A stretch of 64,000 bases of DNA from contig CALXHQ010000003.1 of the NCBI GenBank assembly GCA_944388145.1, positions 178,143 to 242,142 of the forward strand. The letters are read 5' to 3'. This DNA is from an uncultured Gemmiger sp. (GTDB lineage: Bacteria > Bacillota > Clostridia > Oscillospirales > Ruminococcaceae). The notes under the pieces are model-generated. The model saw only the letters and a list, made by a program, of their open reading frames with translations, was not told the origin of the DNA and searched no databases. Below, in pieces: positions 1 to 8,948 of the stretch (within the stretch, counting starts at the first letter, position 1; every line of letters begins with the position of its first letter). The position numbers were made by a program, and so were the translations under genes.

Positions 1-117
1 GTACAGGCCGTCCACACTGCGGAAATCCGGGATGCCGCTCTCGGTGGAGACACCCGCCCCGCCAAAAAAGACGATGTTGCTGCTCTGGGCAATCAGAGCT
101 TCCAGCTGCGGTACCAT
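1..117 (-). CDS. Sir2-family NAD-dependent protein deacylase (N-terminal part, runs off the window)
   Basis: The 39 visible codons contain the NAD-binding signature GAGVSTESGIPDFRS at residues 20-34, which is diagnostic of sirtuins (NAD-dependent protein deacetylases/deacylases). The ATG at 117 is preceded on the minus strand by GAAAGGGG at a suitable distance, so the start is secure. The gene continues to the left of the window, so the zinc-binding cysteines and the catalytic histidine cannot be seen. It is divergent from nnrD; the two genes share the AT-rich spacer 118-304. Family assignment is confident; substrate cannot be told. Confidence 0.9.
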   Translation of the reverse strand, partial: MVPQLEALIAQSSNIVFFGGAGVSTESGIPDFRSVDGLY

Positions 118-186
118 GGTGCAAGCCCCTTTCTTTTTGCGCAAAATGTTTTATACTAGGAGATATCTGAACCCTCCTCAGCACTT

Positions 187-216
187 TTGACGGATCAGAT
201 ACTCCCGAGATATAAC
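187..216 (+). promoter_or_regulatory. putative sigma-A promoter for nnrD
   Basis: TTGACG (187-192) and TATAAC (211-216) are separated by 18 bases in the AT-rich spacer upstream of nnrD. A second TATAAT lies at 221-226. Predicted from pattern only. Confidence 0.5.
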
Positions 217-304
217 CCACTATAATACAAATGCCCGCAAAGTGCAAAGGCTGCTGCGGACAGGGTAAAATTTTTGTGCCGGAATGCCGGCGGAGGCGAT
301 ACGG

Positions 305-1180
305 ATGCAGGACATTACACGGGAACTGGTGCTGGCTCGGCTGCCCCGCCGGGCGGCGGACACCAACAAGGGCAGTTTTGGCACAGTGGCGGCGTTTGCG
401 GGCAGCATAACCTACCGCGGCGCCCCGGTGCTGGCCGCCGAGGGCGCGCTGCGCACCGGGGCGGGGCTTGTGTTTTTGGCCACAGTGCCACAGGCCATGC
501 AGCTGGCGCTGGCCCGCACCCCCGAATGCTGCGTGCTGCCCTGCCAGGCCGGGCCGGATGGCTGCCTGCTGCCCGCCGACGTGCACGCCGCGGCAGCACG
601 GTTTGCCCCCGGTAAAGCGGTGCTGCTGGCCGGGCCGGGCCTGGGCGGCGGCGCCGGGGCGGTGCTGCGGGAGCTGCTGGGCGGCGGCTTTGCCTGGCGG
701 GGCTGCCTGCTGGACGCCGACGCCCTGAACGCGCTGGCCGCCGGCGCGGCGGGCGCCGCCCCACTGCCCGAGAACGCCGTGCTGACCCCCCACCCCGGCG
801 AGATGGCCCGCCTGACCGGGCTGACGGTGGCCCAGGTGCAGGCCGACCGGCCGGGACTGGCCGCCCGCTACGCCCGGGAACACCACTGCGTGCTGGTGCT
901 GAAGGGCAGCGGCACCATTGTGGCGGCGCCGGACGGCAGGGTGTGGCGCAACACCACCGGCAACCCGGGGCTTGCCCGGGGCGGCAGCGGGGACATTTTG
1001 GCCGGCATGATCGCCGCGCTGCTGGCCCAGGGGCTTGCCCCCGCCGACGCCGCCTGCTGCGGGGTCTGGCTGCACGGGGCCGCCGCCGACCGCTGTGCCG
1101 CCCGCAAAAGCCGGCTGGCCATGCTGCCCCACGACCTCTTTGAGGACCTGGGCGCCCTGCTGGCCGAAGCCTGCCTGTGA
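305..1180 (+). CDS. nnrD: ADP-dependent NAD(P)H-hydrate dehydratase
   Basis: A ribokinase-like fold enzyme that converts the damaged cofactor NAD(P)HX (S form) back to NAD(P)H using ADP; cytosolic metabolite repair. The 291-residue product shows the family motifs NKGSFGTVAAFAGS near the N-terminus, LLAGPGLGG in the middle, LTPHPGEMARLTG and the C-terminal anion-hole/catalytic stretch NPGLARGGSGDILAGMIAAL. The ATG at 305 is chosen over the in-frame ATG at 284 because GGAGG at 292-296 sits 8 bases before it. The epimerase partner domain (NnrE) is not fused here, unlike many bacterial bifunctional versions. A strong terminator follows directly. Confidence 0.92.
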   Translation: MQDITRELVLARLPRRAADTNKGSFGTVAAFAGSITYRGAPVLAAEGALRTGAGLVFLATVPQAMQLALARTPECCVLPCQAGPDGCLLPADVHAAAARFAPGKAVLLAGPGLGGGAGAVLRELLGGGFAWRGCLLDADALNALAAGAAGAAPLPENAVLTPHPGEMARLTGLTVAQVQADRPGLAARYAREHHCVLVLKGSGTIVAAPDGRVWRNTTGNPGLARGGSGDILAGMIAALLAQGLAPADAACCGVWLHGAAADRCAARKSRLAMLPHDLFEDLGALLAEACL

Positions 1181-1185
1181 AACCG

Positions 1186-1230
1186 CACGCCCCCTCCCGG
1201 CTGCTGCCAACCGGGAGGGGGCGTGTTTTT
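1186..1230 (+). terminator. intrinsic terminator after nnrD
   Basis: A perfect 15-bp GC-rich stem (1186-1200 with 1211-1225), a 10-base loop, then five T residues. Confidence 0.9.
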
Positions 1231-1247
1231 GCATCAGTTTACAGGGG

Positions 1248-2792
1248 TTACTGCACCTGCAGGAAGGCGGCGCTCTCCCCGGCCATGGTCAGGGTGCCGT
1301 TTTCCAGCGTGACCGGGCCGCCATGGCAGTAGAGCTGCTGCGCGGCGGTGCAGGCACAGGGGCAGCTGACCTGCTTTGCACCGGGGTTCAGCGCCACCAG
1401 GATGCGGCTGTCCCCCTGGCTGCGCAGATAGACCAGCGGATACCCTTCGGCGTTGAGGAACTCGATGCCGCCGGAGGCGCACAGCGCCGGGGTTGCCTTG
1501 CGCAGTTCGATCAGTTTGTGCACCTCCTGCCACAGCGAGGCATCATCGGCGATGCCGTCCGCCACGGTGGGGGCGTCCGCAGCGGGGTCCTGCCGGGTGT
1601 ACAGTTCCTCTGCCGGGGCGGCGGAAAAGCCGTAGTTGCCGCCGTGGTCCCACTGCATCGGCGTACGGCTGCAGGTGCGCTCATAGCCGCCCTCCACCGA
1701 AACCTGATCCACGTACCGCATGCCGATCTCATCGCCGTAATAGACAAAGGGCGCGCCGGGCATGGACAGCAGGAAGGCAAAGGCGATCTTCATCTCCTCG
1801 GGGTCCAGATACTTGCGCAAGCGTTCCATATCGTGGTTGCCGGAGGGGATGCACATCAGCCCTTTGCCGCCGGTCAGCTCCATGTTGGCCTGATAGGTTT
1901 TGACAAAGCGGGAGGCATCGCCCTTGCCCTCCCGGCTGAAGAAGGGATGCTCACAGCGGAACAGGTCCATATAGTGGGAGGTGCCGAACTGCAGCAGGAA
2001 GTCCATGTGGAAACCGCCCTGCAGCGATCGGTCCGGCTGCCCCCACTCCGAGATCAGCACCGCATCGGGGTACTTTGCATCCAGGAACGCGCGCATACCC
2101 TGCCAGAGCTTGATTGTCTCCGCCTGGTCCTCATCATCCTTGACCAGGCTGCCGGCCATGTCCACCCGGAAGCCGTCGCAGCCGCGATCCAGCCAGAAGG
2201 CCATCACATCCTTCATGGCCTGGCGGGTGGCCAGTGCCTCGGGGGAATCGACAGCGCTCTGCCAGGGGGCGGTGATTTTGGCAAAGCCGTAGTTCAGCGC
2301 CGGCTGCAGCGAGTAAAAGTTTACCGCCACGCTGCCGCCACGCTGGCTGATGCCCCGCAGCTGGCCGTTGATGCTGCCGTAGCCCGCCACATTCTCCCAG
2401 GCGTGGTTGCTCCAGATGTACCGGCCCGAGTACTCGTTTTTCTCCGGCTGCATCGACGCCCGGAACCAGGGGTGTTCGATGGAAGTGTGGCCGGGCACCA
2501 GGTCCAAAAGCACGTGCATGCCCCGGCGGTGGGCCTGAGCAAACAGCCGGACCAGGTCCTCATTGGTGCCGTAGCGGGGCGCGACCTTGCAGTAGTCGGA
2601 CACATCATAGCCCGCATCCCCAAAGGGGGAGGCAAAGCAGGGGTTGAGCCACAGGGCGTTGCAGCCCAGCTGCTGGATATAATCCAGCTTTTCGATGATG
2701 CCGGGCAGGTCGCCGATGCCGTCGCCGTTTGTGTCCCGGAAACTTTGGGGGTAGATCTCGTAGAATACGCTCTGTTCCAGCCAATTGGTCAT
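1248..2792 (-). CDS. GH13 alpha-glucosidase (oligo-1,6-glucosidase/alpha-amylase superfamily)
   Basis: A 514-residue glycoside hydrolase family 13 enzyme, probably cytosolic since no signal peptide is visible, acting on short alpha-glucans or alpha-glucosides. The (beta/alpha)8 barrel opens with FYEIYPQSFRDTNGDGIGDL. The four conserved regions are present: DLVPGH (about residue 98), GFRVDMAGS with the nucleophile Asp near 210, SEWGQP with the acid/base Glu near 247, and GNHDMER with the third Asp near 320. The start at 2792 has GAAAGGAG upstream and replaces a longer frame to 2894. It diverges from an AraC-type regulator at 2944, its likely controller. Exact substrate specificity is not readable. 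Confidence 0.9.
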   Translation of the reverse strand: MTNWLEQSVFYEIYPQSFRDTNGDGIGDLPGIIEKLDYIQQLGCNALWLNPCFASPFGDAGYDVSDYCKVAPRYGTNEDLVRLFAQAHRRGMHVLLDLVPGHTSIEHPWFRASMQPEKNEYSGRYIWSNHAWENVAGYGSINGQLRGISQRGGSVAVNFYSLQPALNYGFAKITAPWQSAVDSPEALATRQAMKDVMAFWLDRGCDGFRVDMAGSLVKDDEDQAETIKLWQGMRAFLDAKYPDAVLISEWGQPDRSLQGGFHMDFLLQFGTSHYMDLFRCEHPFFSREGKGDASRFVKTYQANMELTGGKGLMCIPSGNHDMERLRKYLDPEEMKIAFAFLLSMPGAPFVYYGDEIGMRYVDQVSVEGGYERTCSRTPMQWDHGGNYGFSAAPAEELYTRQDPAADAPTVADGIADDASLWQEVHKLIELRKATPALCASGGIEFLNAEGYPLVYLRSQGDSRILVALNPGAKQVSCPCACTAAQQLYCHGGPVTLENGTLTMAGESAAFLQVQ

Positions 2793-2876
2793 GGTGGGTT
2801 CTCCTTTCAAAGGCGGAGCGCGGCCCCGCCGTCCGCTTACTTTAGTAGAAGTATATCCCGCACAGACAAAACTGTG

Positions 2877-2906
2877 TTGCAGTATTTCCAGCATTTATAG
2901 TACAAT
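2877..2906 (+). promoter_or_regulatory. putative promoter for the AraC-type regulator
   Basis: TTGCAG (2877-2882), 18-base spacer, TACAAT (2901-2906), 38 bases before the start codon, in the divergent spacer with the GH13 gene. Confidence 0.5.
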
Positions 2907-2943
2907 ATCCACAGATTCCGCACCGCTGTAAGGAGGTCCCACC

Positions 2944-3807
2944 ATGCAGACCCGCCTGAAGGAGACCCGCCCTCAGGGCACTCCTCTCCACCCGCTGAAA
3001 CTTTACCCCATGCAGGACGACGCCGGCCGCATCGACGTACCGGTGCACTGGCAGGACACGGTGGAGATTTTGCTGGTCTGCCGGGGCAGGCTGGACCTGC
3101 GCGTGGCGGGGGTGCCTTACACCGGCCAGCCGGGGGATGTGTTCTACGTCAATCCCCGGCAGCTGCACGGCATGCAGACCCCCGGGCCGGGCTGCCGGTA
3201 CCTGGCCTTTGTCTTTCCGCTGTCCTGGCTGCAGTTCCGGCACGCCGACGAGGCGGACGAACAGTACCTGAAACCGCTGGCCGAGGGGGTGGCTCAGGTG
3301 GAGACCCGGCTGCCACCCGCCGCGGCCGAGGCCGCCGCCGCGCTGCTGAAGGATGCCGCCGCCCTTTACGGCAGCGGCGCCCCCGGGGCCTGGCTGGGCA
3401 TCAAGGCGGATATTTTGCAGCTGTATGCAGGGCTGTACGCCGCAGGGCTGGTGGGCCGCAGCGCTGCCGGCGGCAAGCAGGCCGAAACGCTGCTGGCCAT
3501 TGCCGACTACATTCGGCAGCACTGTGCCGAGCCACTGACCCTGGCGGTGCTGGGGCGGCAGTTTCATATGTCGCCCAAATATTTCAGCAGCTATTTCCAG
3601 CGGCATTTTTACCGCAGCTTTTCCGGCTACCTGACCGCGGTGCGGCTGGATGTGGCCAAGCGGCTGCTGCAGGAGACCGACGCCGACATTGAGCTGGTGG
3701 CTCAGCGGGCGGGATTTTCGGCCAGCAGCTACTTCATCCGCACCTTCCGGCAGGCCTTCGGCACCACACCGGGACGCTACCGCCGGGCGTTGGAGCACCG
3801 GGGCTGA
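2944..3807 (+). CDS. AraC-family transcriptional regulator (cupin sensor domain)
   Basis: A 287-residue regulator. The N-terminal half is a cupin-like sugar-sensing domain (VPVHWQDTVEILLVCRG, then YTGQPGDVFYVNPRQLHG). The C-terminal ~100 residues are the double helix-turn-helix of AraC/XylS proteins, with LAVLGRQFHMSPKYFSSYF as the first helix-turn-helix and a classic ending GFSASSYFIRTFRQAFGTTPGRYR. AAGGAGG at 2930-2936 supports the start. It sits divergent from the GH13 glucosidase, so activation of that gene by an alpha-glucoside is a reasonable inference. Confidence 0.9.
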   Translation: MQTRLKETRPQGTPLHPLKLYPMQDDAGRIDVPVHWQDTVEILLVCRGRLDLRVAGVPYTGQPGDVFYVNPRQLHGMQTPGPGCRYLAFVFPLSWLQFRHADEADEQYLKPLAEGVAQVETRLPPAAAEAAAALLKDAAALYGSGAPGAWLGIKADILQLYAGLYAAGLVGRSAAGGKQAETLLAIADYIRQHCAEPLTLAVLGRQFHMSPKYFSSYFQRHFYRSFSGYLTAVRLDVAKRLLQETDADIELVAQRAGFSASSYFIRTFRQAFGTTPGRYRRALEHRG

Positions 3808-3893
3808 CATCCCCGAAAAGCCTGTACATTCCCGGCCAAACGTGGTATGCTTTGTATAGAATCGTAAAATTTGAAAGAAATTGAGGTGGGCGC

Positions 3894-4574
3894 ATGGGCC
3901 TGTGGGAGGACGCCAAAAATATCCGGGACAAGGACCCCGCCGCGCGCAGTGTTCTGGAGGTTATCATCCTCTACCCGGGCTTTCACGTACTGGTCACGCA
4001 CAAGCTGGCCCACTTTCTCTACCGGCATCACCGGTTCTTTCTGGCGCGGCTGGTCAGCCAGCTGGCCCGGCATATCACCGGCATTGAGATCCACCCCGGC
4101 GCCAAGATCGGCCATAAGCTGTTCATTGACCATGGCATGGGCATCGTCTTTGGCGAGACCACCGAGATCGGCGACAACTGCACGATCTACCACGGCGTCA
4201 CGCTGGGCGGCACCGGCAAGGATACCGGCAAGCGCCACCCCACCCTGGGCGATAATGTGCTGATCGGCGCAGGGGCCAAGGTGCTGGGCCCAGTGTACAT
4301 CGGGGACAATGTGCGCATCGGCGCCGGCAGCGTGGTGCTGAAAAACCTGCCCGCCAACGCCACCGCCGTGGGTGTGCCCGCCGAGGTGGTGCGCATCAAC
4401 AACCAGAAGGTCTGCCCCGCCGATGACCTGGACCAGCAGGATATCCCCGACATTTTCCAGCAGCGCATTGCCGAGCTGGAAGCCCGCCTGAGCCGCGCCG
4501 AGGCCCGCCTGCAGGGGGAGTATCCCCCCGGTCCCGACCAGTTGGGCGATCCCCTGCCGCCCCGGGGGGATTGA
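3894..4574 (+). CDS. cysE: serine O-acetyltransferase
   Basis: Transfers acetyl from acetyl-CoA to L-serine, the first step of cysteine synthesis; cytosolic. The 226-residue product has the short EpsC-type N-terminus and a left-handed parallel beta-helix with hexapeptide repeats (IHPGAKIG, DHGMGIVFGETTEIG, NCTIYHGVTLGG, LGDNVLIGAGAKVLG, IGDNVRIGAGSVV). The family signature GKRHPTLGDNV is present. The C-terminal ~35 residues form a charged coil (IAELEARLSRAEARLQ) beyond the usual end. The ATG at 3894 lies 5-6 bases after a GAGGTGGG element. The neighbour YdbC-like gene starts 95 bases later; co-transcription is possible. Confidence 0.93.
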   Translation: MGLWEDAKNIRDKDPAARSVLEVIILYPGFHVLVTHKLAHFLYRHHRFFLARLVSQLARHITGIEIHPGAKIGHKLFIDHGMGIVFGETTEIGDNCTIYHGVTLGGTGKDTGKRHPTLGDNVLIGAGAKVLGPVYIGDNVRIGAGSVVLKNLPANATAVGVPAEVVRINNQKVCPADDLDQQDIPDIFQQRIAELEARLSRAEARLQGEYPPGPDQLGDPLPPRGD

Positions 4575-4669
4575 CCCCCCCTTGCATTTTGGGGCCAAAT
4601 CCGCTATGATGTTCCCGGCGCCGGCCGGCGCCGCAACCAAGACACTCGCTGCGAAAGAAGGAGTTTCCC

Positions 4670-4891
4670 ATGGCAGAATTCAAATACGAAATCACCGAGC
4701 GCATCGGCGTGCTTTCCACCAACGCCAAGGGTTGGGAGCGCCAGCTGAATATGATCAGCTGGAACGACCACGAGCCCAAGTACGACATCCGCGACTGGTC
4801 CCCCGACGGCACCAAGATGAGCAAGGGCATCAGCATGACCCGGGACGAGATCGCCGTTTTGAAGGATATCCTGAATGAGCTGGAACTGTGA
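4670..4891 (+). CDS. YdbC/PC4-like small DNA-binding protein
   Basis: A 73-residue protein matching the bacterial YdbC family, relatives of the eukaryotic transcription coactivator PC4, which bind single-stranded DNA as dimers. The conserved pattern is visible: a beta strand EYEI-like start, GWERQLNMISWND, KYDIRDWSPDG and the C-terminal helix ITRDE-type MTRDEIAVLKDILNEL. GAAAGGAG precedes the ATG. Its stop codon overlaps the ATG of the following HD-domain gene (TGATG), so the two are probably translationally coupled. Function inferred from family only. Confidence 0.85.
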   Translation: MAEFKYEITERIGVLSTNAKGWERQLNMISWNDHEPKYDIRDWSPDGTKMSKGISMTRDEIAVLKDILNELEL

Positions 4892-5493
4892 TGGAAGACT
4901 ACCGCAAACAGTTTATCGAAATCTATACCGCCAACATCACCCGCCCCGGCGCCGACCGGCTGCTGACCTGGCTGGAGAGCACCGACTTTTTCACCGCGCC
5001 GGCCTCCACGCGCTTCCATGGCGCCTGCCAGTGCGGGCTGGTGATGCACAGCATCAACGTCTACCGGGCGCTGATGCAGCACTTTTTCACCGAGGGTGAA
5101 AATGCTGAGAGTTATGCCATCTGCGGCCTGCTGCATGACCTGTGCAAGGCAAACTTTTACAAGGTCAGCACCCGCAACGTAAAAAATGATGAGACCGGCC
5201 AGTGGGAGAAGGTGCCCTTCTACCAGGTGGCCGACCAGCTGCCCTACGGTCACGGCGAGAAGAGCGTCTACCTGATCGAGCACTTTATGCGCTTGAAAAC
5301 CGCCGAGGCCATCGCCATCCGGTGGCATATGGGCGGTTTTGACGATGCGGTGCGCGGCGGCAGCTTTGCCGTCAGCGACGCCTACAACAGCTATCCGCTG
5401 GCGGTCAAGCTGCATATTGCCGACCTGACTGCCACCTATCTGATGGAACAGGGTACCAGCCAGGTGGAAAACGGCCACGGCCCCAAAAAGTAA
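4891..5493 (+). CDS. HD-domain phosphohydrolase-like protein
   Basis: A 200-residue protein with HD-domain metal ligands: MHSINVYR (first His, near residue 52), LLHDLCK (His-Asp, near 85) and IRWHMGG (His, near 145). HD proteins are metal-dependent phosphohydrolases acting on nucleotides or nucleic acids; the substrate of this group is unknown. The ATG at 4891 overlaps the upstream stop codon by one base, which argues for coupling with the YdbC-like gene. Confidence 0.75.
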   Translation: MEDYRKQFIEIYTANITRPGADRLLTWLESTDFFTAPASTRFHGACQCGLVMHSINVYRALMQHFFTEGENAESYAICGLLHDLCKANFYKVSTRNVKNDETGQWEKVPFYQVADQLPYGHGEKSVYLIEHFMRLKTAEAIAIRWHMGGFDDAVRGGSFAVSDAYNSYPLAVKLHIADLTATYLMEQGTSQVENGHGPKK

Positions 5494-5508
5494 CTTTCCT
5501 GTAAACAG

Positions 5509-5560
5509 AACGTCCCGTCGGGACAGGCGTACAGCCTGCCGCCGGCGGGACGTTATTTTT
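5509..5560 (+). terminator. intrinsic terminator after the HD-domain gene
   Basis: Outer stem AACGTCCCG (5509-5517) with CGGGACGTT (5546-5554), an inner CAGGC/GCCTG stem, then a T-rich tail. Confidence 0.75.
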
Positions 5561-5595
5561 GCTGTTTTGGCAAGATCGGCAGGGCCGATGCGCTG

Positions 5596-7509
5596 TCAGG
5601 CATCGGGGCTTGCCGCGGCCTGTTGCGCCAGAAACTCGTCGATGCGCCGGCTGTACAGGTCCGGCCAGCGGGCGTCAAATTCGGCAAACAGCTGTTTGAA
5701 GTATTCCCCCTCCGCTGTATCCGGCGGGCTGGTCCGCTGATAACAGTAAAGCGTGACGCCGTTTGCCAGCGGGAACTCGGTCACATACTGGTAATGGCCG
5801 GCGGCCGGGGTGTCGGTGCGAAGCGCCCGGTTGATATAGCCCACCAGCGTACCGGTGTCGAACTTGTCGGTGACCATCACATACCGGGAGGTCCAGATGC
5901 CGGTGGGGAAACCGTGGGTGGAGGGCACACTGCTCTCCCACAAAATGCGGCTTTGCAGCTCAGGATGTGCCGGGTCGCTGAAGGCAAAGGTGGTGCCGCT
6001 GTACCCGTCCGAGTCGATGTTGATGTAGACGGTCTGGCCGTCGGGGCAGTTTTGCAGCACAAAATCGGTGACGGCGCGCATCTGATCCAGGTCGTTGCGG
6101 CGGGTCAGGTCCAGGGACTCATCGCTCAGCAGCGGCGTGGACAGGTTTGCTCCTGGTATCCGCAGGGCGTTGGCAAAGTTGAGCACAAAGAAGGCGGCCG
6201 CCGCTCCGGCTCCCGCACGGGCCAGAGCCCTTTTGCGCAGGGCGCAGATGCCCGCCAGCGCGCAGAAGGCCGTGCACAGATACAGCGGGGCCAAAATCAG
6301 GCTCTGGTGATCCCCCAGCGACTGGGTGCGGGTGAACAGCGCCATCGCCCCCACGCCGGACACAGCCGTCACGGCCATCGGCCCCCGCAGCGCCGGTTTT
6401 GCCAGCGCCAGCACAAACCCTGCCAGGCAGAGGATTCCAAACAATCCCCCCTGCCGCCAAAGCTGGGCCAAGGCGTTTGTGACAAATCCGCCGCCGTAGA
6501 AGGCACCGTAAATGTCGGCGTAGTCGGTGGTCAGGGCGGTGACAAAGGTGGGCAGCAGCGGCAGCACCAGGCCGGCCACCGCCGGGATGCCGAACTTGAG
6601 CAGGTTGCCCAGCACCCGCCCAAAGGCCCCCCGCCGCGCCGCACCGATCAGCACCGCGACAACATAGCAGAGATAGTAGGCCAGGACCCAGAACATATAC
6701 CACCGGCGGGTCAGCACCAGCGCAACGGTGGCGGCAAACAGGCAGACCAGGCGGCGGGCCTCCAGCCTGTCAAAGCGGTAGTCCGCCGTCAACAGCAGGA
6801 TCACCGCCGCAAAGGTCAGGCCAAACGCGTCCGGCATACCGTGGGTGGCGGGCCACAAAAACATCGGCCACAAAACCATAACGGCCATGCACAGCGGATA
6901 GTACAGCGCCGCCCGCACCCCGGCAAAGGCAGCCGCCGCCCGCTTTGCCACCGCCAACAGCGCAAACCACATGGGCACAAAACAGGTCACCGCGTAGCAG
7001 ATCATAAAACTCTCGATCGTGCGGGGCAGGAACAGATAGGGAACGCTGATGAACAGGTTCATGAACATCTTGTAATCGGCGGCGACCAGGCTTTCCAGCA
7101 GCGTGTGCACACCGTAAAAGCCATTGGTGGAAAAGCTGGAAAAGAGCAGACTTTGCTTGGCAAAGTAGTTGATGCCGTCCTCACTGTACACGGTGCGGCG
7201 GTAAAGCACCAGCCCCGCGATGACCGCCACCCCCACCGCAGCGCCGATCACAAAGGCATTGCGGAAGGCCCTGTCCCGGTAAAAGGGCGGCTGCCCGGGA
7301 AAAGCGATGCGCCAGCTTTCCCCCAAAAGCAGCAAAAGCCCCCCCATGCACAGCGCCCACAGCCAGAGAACCAGCAGGGTGCCGCCATAGGCAGTCAGCG
7401 CGCCGCCGCAGAGCACCGCGGCCAGCAGCAGCGCGCCGCAGACAAACAGCCGCAGCCCTCGGGGCTGGGCGGCAAGGCCGCGGCGAAGGCGGGAGATGAT
7501 AGACGGCAT
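5596..7509 (-). CDS. polytopic membrane protein of unknown function
   Basis: A 637-residue protein with about a dozen hydrophobic segments from residue 20 to about 490 (for example LFVCGALLLAAVLCGGALTAY) and a ~150-residue extracytoplasmic C-terminal domain (from about FANALRIPGANLSTPLL). Architecture resembles GT-C-type or Wzy-like envelope proteins, but I see no catalytic motif I would name. The start at 7509 is supported by GAAAGGAGG on the minus strand and removes 27 codons of a longer frame. It is followed by no gene on the same strand before 1248-2792; the divIVA-like terminator at 7539-7577 separates it from the upstream gene. Confidence 0.7.
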   Translation of the reverse strand: MPSIISRLRRGLAAQPRGLRLFVCGALLLAAVLCGGALTAYGGTLLVLWLWALCMGGLLLLLGESWRIAFPGQPPFYRDRAFRNAFVIGAAVGVAVIAGLVLYRRTVYSEDGINYFAKQSLLFSSFSTNGFYGVHTLLESLVAADYKMFMNLFISVPYLFLPRTIESFMICYAVTCFVPMWFALLAVAKRAAAAFAGVRAALYYPLCMAVMVLWPMFLWPATHGMPDAFGLTFAAVILLLTADYRFDRLEARRLVCLFAATVALVLTRRWYMFWVLAYYLCYVVAVLIGAARRGAFGRVLGNLLKFGIPAVAGLVLPLLPTFVTALTTDYADIYGAFYGGGFVTNALAQLWRQGGLFGILCLAGFVLALAKPALRGPMAVTAVSGVGAMALFTRTQSLGDHQSLILAPLYLCTAFCALAGICALRKRALARAGAGAAAAFFVLNFANALRIPGANLSTPLLSDESLDLTRRNDLDQMRAVTDFVLQNCPDGQTVYINIDSDGYSGTTFAFSDPAHPELQSRILWESSVPSTHGFPTGIWTSRYVMVTDKFDTGTLVGYINRALRTDTPAAGHYQYVTEFPLANGVTLYCYQRTSPPDTAEGEYFKQLFAEFDARWPDLYSRRIDEFLAQQAAASPDA

Positions 7510-7538
7510 GGGGCAGCCTCCTTTCAGATCAGGGCAGC

Positions 7539-7577
7539 AAAAAGCGGGCAGGCCGCTGTGGTTGCGGCCTGCCCGCT
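7539..7577 (-). terminator. intrinsic terminator after the DivIVA-like gene
   Basis: A 13-bp perfect stem (7544-7556 with 7564-7576), short loop, then five T residues on the minus strand. Confidence 0.85.
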
Positions 7578-7627
7578 GAAAGTTCAGCATGACAGGGCAA
7601 AGCCGGTGGGTTCGGCTGTGGTTCCTC

Positions 7628-8833
7628 TCACAAATCGGTATCGCTGCCGTCCACCCGGTTCATGGCGTCCAGCAGGCTCTGGGCGACGGCACGGCGGTCC
7701 GCATCCTGTACGCTGCGCAGGCGGCGGGTGGCCGGCCGGGCGGCGGGCTTGGGCGGCTTGGCCTTGACCACAGGGCGCACACGGCGGGCCTGGGCGGAAG
7801 GCCGGGGCGGTTCCCCTTCCGGCGCGGCAGGCACCGGGGGCGTCTCCGGCTGGGAGGGCGGGGGCGGGGCGGGAGCGTCGGTTTCCGGCGTGCCGTTGGC
7901 AAACTCATCCAGCTTGACGCCCAAAGACTGCAGGTCGGCGTCGGTATGATCCAGCGCCTCATAGATGGCCGCGGTGGCATTTTCCAGCTCCAACGATGCG
8001 GCGCTGAGCTTCTCGTCCACGCGGGTAAGCCGGTCGCGCAGCACCTGCACACCGGCGGCCAGATCGCGGGCATTTTCGGCCATGCGGGCCTTTTGCTCCT
8101 CGGCCTCCTGCTGCATCCGGCGGATGGCATTCTGGGCCGTGATCCGTGCGTCGGCCAGGATCTTGCGGGCCTGCACGGTGGCCAGGTCCGCTGCGGGATG
8201 CTCCGGGCGGGGCGGAGCGGGCGGCTCCGGCTGCGGGGCCGGGGCAGCCTGCTCGGCCTCAGACCCTGCCTCAGGCTGGGGCAGCGGCTCGGCTTCCGGC
8301 TGCGGGGCCGACTCTGAAAGCGGCCGCTGTTCCGGTACCGGCATGGTGTCATCCGCCGGGCCGGTACGGTCCGCCGCGCCGGCAATCGCCGCCGCAGCGG
8401 CAGCCTTGCGGGCATCCTCCAGCTGCTGTTCCAGCTCATGGCACTTGTTCTGCCATTCCAGCATGGTGCGCTGGCTCTGCTGGTAACGCCCCTGATAGCC
8501 GTTGGCCCGGCTTTCCGAGACAGTCAGCTGCTCCTGGCAGTCGGCCAGCTTTTTCTCGCTGTCAGCCAGGTTATGCTCGGCCTGCTCCGCGCGGTTGGTC
8601 TGCTGCAGCAGATCGTTCTGCAGCTTTTCCACACAGGCACGGGCGTTGGCCTGTTCCTTTTTGTAACGTTCGATCTGTGCCTGCAGCTGCTTGACCTGTT
8701 CCTCACCGGTCAGCTGCTTCTGCTGGGCCTCATTCACCAGCGCATTGATATACGCCAGCACATCATCCCTGTTAAAGCCATTCAACTGGCGCCGGAACCC
8801 TTCCTCCGGCGTGATCGGCCTCCCCGACGGCAT
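7628..8833 (-). CDS. DivIVA-like coiled-coil division protein
   Basis: A 401-residue protein. Residues 7-40 (ITPEEGFRRQLNGFNRDDVL) match the N-terminal membrane-targeting region of DivIVA/GpsB proteins, followed by a coiled coil rich in Gln, Glu and Lys to about residue 150, an Ala/Pro/Glu-rich linker (about 165-230), a second coil (LATVQARKILADARITAQNA onward) and a basic C-terminus with RRVRPVVKAKPPKP. DivIVA proteins bind curved membrane and organise division or polar growth. It lies 115 bases downstream of ftsZ on the same strand, which fits such a role. Start at 8833 has AAGGGGG upstream; a terminator between the genes suggests separate mRNAs. Confidence 0.75.
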   Translation of the reverse strand: MPSGRPITPEEGFRRQLNGFNRDDVLAYINALVNEAQQKQLTGEEQVKQLQAQIERYKKEQANARACVEKLQNDLLQQTNRAEQAEHNLADSEKKLADCQEQLTVSESRANGYQGRYQQSQRTMLEWQNKCHELEQQLEDARKAAAAAAIAGAADRTGPADDTMPVPEQRPLSESAPQPEAEPLPQPEAGSEAEQAAPAPQPEPPAPPRPEHPAADLATVQARKILADARITAQNAIRRMQQEAEEQKARMAENARDLAAGVQVLRDRLTRVDEKLSAASLELENATAAIYEALDHTDADLQSLGVKLDEFANGTPETDAPAPPPPSQPETPPVPAAPEGEPPRPSAQARRVRPVVKAKPPKPAARPATRRLRSVQDADRRAVAQSLLDAMNRVDGSDTDL

Positions 8834-8871
8834 GGCGTTCCCCCTTACTGTTTCCACTGCCTGATTGGCGC

Positions 8872-8907
8872 AAAAACCCGGCCCTGCCGCAATGCCTGCA
8901 GGCCGGG
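8872..8907 (-). terminator. intrinsic terminator after ftsZ
   Basis: Stem CCCGGCC(T)GC at 8898-8907 with 8877-8887, then five T residues on the minus strand (8872-8876). Confidence 0.8.
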
Positions 8908-8948
8908 TGCGCGATGTACCTGCCACGGCTGCCGCCGCAGCGGCAGCG

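Noticed and set aside
1035-2900. A 621-codon open frame on the plus strand
   Set aside because: It runs antisense to the GH13 gene with low-complexity translation and no family motifs.
5623-7767. A 714-codon open frame on the plus strand
   Set aside because: It is antisense to the membrane protein and the start of the DivIVA-like unit; composition is Arg/Gln/Gly-rich shadow sequence.
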